5,009 bases of DNA from contig CAMLKO010000113.1 of NCBI GenBank assembly GCA_946480495.1, positions 1 to 5,009 of the forward strand, written 5' to 3'. Position numbers and translations under genes: made by a program. Below, in pieces: positions 4,549 through 5,009 of this stretch; the first letter of the stretch is position 1; each line of letters begins with the position of its first letter. The stretch comes from an uncultured Caulobacteraceae bacterium. Lineage in GTDB: Bacteria; Pseudomonadota; Alphaproteobacteria; Caulobacterales; Caulobacteraceae. Under the pieces are notes generated by a model. That model made no database searches. It worked only from the letters and a program-made list of their open reading frames with translations, and was not told the origin of the DNA.

Positions 4549-5009
4549 ATGTCGCCAGCACCCTGTTCCCGCTTCACAGCCGCGCTCGTCTGTCTCGCGC
4601 TCGCCGTCACGCCCGCCGCCGCGCAGGTGAAGGCCGACGGCACGCCGGTCGAGACCTCGCCCGCGCCGGCGGTGAAGACCGACCACACCGCCCGCGACGC
4701 GGCCGTAGCCGCCGGCGTCGTCGCGGTCGGCACCGCGCTCTGGCTGCGCCACCGCGCCGAGGCGAAGAAGAAGGAAGAGGAGGCCGCCGCCGCTGCTGCG
4801 GCAGCCGCCGCCACGCCGCCCCAGCCGGTGGAGACCCCGGCGCCCGCGCCTGTCACGACCGCCGCAGCGGTCGAACCCGTTCCGCCGCCGCCCGCGCCCG
4901 AGGTCGCCGCGCCGGCGCCTGCGCCCGTGGTCAAGAAGGACGAGCCCGTGCAGCTGTCGCACCACGGCTCGTCCACCAGCTCCAGTCAGAAGGCCGCGCC
5001 CAAGCCCGT
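4549..5009 (+). CDS. Ala/Pro-rich envelope protein with signal peptide, 5' part only
   Basis: An open frame starts at ATG 4549, with GGAGG seven bases upstream, and runs off the window end after 153 codons. No known domain is recognised. Residues 1-25 look like a signal peptide (hydrophobic 9-20, cleavage after TPAAA). A short linker follows, then a second hydrophobic segment (about 51-66, ending in LWLRHR), a charged KKKEEE patch (73-78), ten consecutive Ala (79-88), a Pro/Ala/Val-rich stretch (about 89-128), VKKDEPVQL and a Ser-rich patch SSTSSS. By the positive-inside rule the part after the second segment would be cytoplasmic, giving a type I membrane protein; if that segment is not membrane-spanning, the whole is a periplasmic Pro-rich linker. 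It lies 60 bp after the AraC-family gene on the same strand and may be co-transcribed. The minus-strand frames here are Ser/Gly/Arg-rich shadows. The function is unknown. Confidence 0.75.
   Translation, partial: MSPAPCSRFTAALVCLALAVTPAAAQVKADGTPVETSPAPAVKTDHTARDAAVAAGVVAVGTALWLRHRAEAKKKEEEAAAAAAAAAATPPQPVETPAPAPVTTAAAVEPVPPPPAPEVAAPAPAPVVKKDEPVQLSHHGSSTSSSQKAAPKP

Noticed and set aside
4461..4976. 171-codon minus-strand frame opposite the last gene
   Set aside because: It is Ser/Gly/Ala/Thr-rich without motifs, while the plus-strand frame has a signal peptide and a well-placed ribosome binding site.

Overview
This window looks like ordinary chromosome from a GC-rich alphaproteobacterium, most likely Caulobacterales (Caulobacter/Phenylobacterium-like). 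The grounds are the strong G/C bias at third codon positions, the style of the SDR and SleB-type hydrolase proteins, a sequence matching the alphaproteobacterial EcfG/SigT promoter pattern, and CtrA- and CcrM-like motifs in the one long intergenic region. The taxonomic call is inference; there is no rRNA or other marker. I see no tRNA, rRNA, CRISPR array, insertion sequence or phage gene.

Layout: (1) 1-518 (+) is the 3' part of a short-chain dehydrogenase/reductase, cut by the window edge. (2) 472-1470 (-) is a membrane-anchored SleB/CwlJ-type cell wall hydrolase. It converges on the SDR and overlaps its end by 47 bp. (3) 1471-1814 is a divergent control region of about 340 bp, carrying a candidate housekeeping promoter for the hydrolase, a CtrA-like box, three GANTC sites and a perfect GGAAC-N16-CGTT general-stress promoter facing the next gene. 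(4) 1815-2003 (+) is a small glycine-zipper lipoprotein. (5) 2076-3101 (+) is a secreted protein made of three tandem TonB-C-terminal-like repeats, each with a C-X10-C pair. Its Shine-Dalgarno lies in a predicted hairpin. (6) 3175-3570 (-) is an SRPBCC-fold protein, possibly followed by a translationally coupled 26-residue ORF (3098-3178) whose stop shares a CTAG with the TonB-like gene. (7) 3652-4488 (+) is an AraC-family regulator divergent from the SRPBCC gene. (8) 4549 to the end (+) is the start of a signal-peptide-bearing, Ala/Pro-rich envelope protein that runs off the window.

Taken together, much of the window concerns the cell envelope: a peptidoglycan hydrolase, a lipoprotein, a periplasmic TonB_C-repeat protein and a Pro/Ala-rich membrane protein. 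Beside these sits a regulator/SRPBCC pair that is probably one regulatory unit. I found no convincing undescribed multi-gene system. The items most worth checking are the stress promoter upstream of the lipoprotein, the three-repeat TonB_C protein, and two hairpins that could mask ribosome binding sites.
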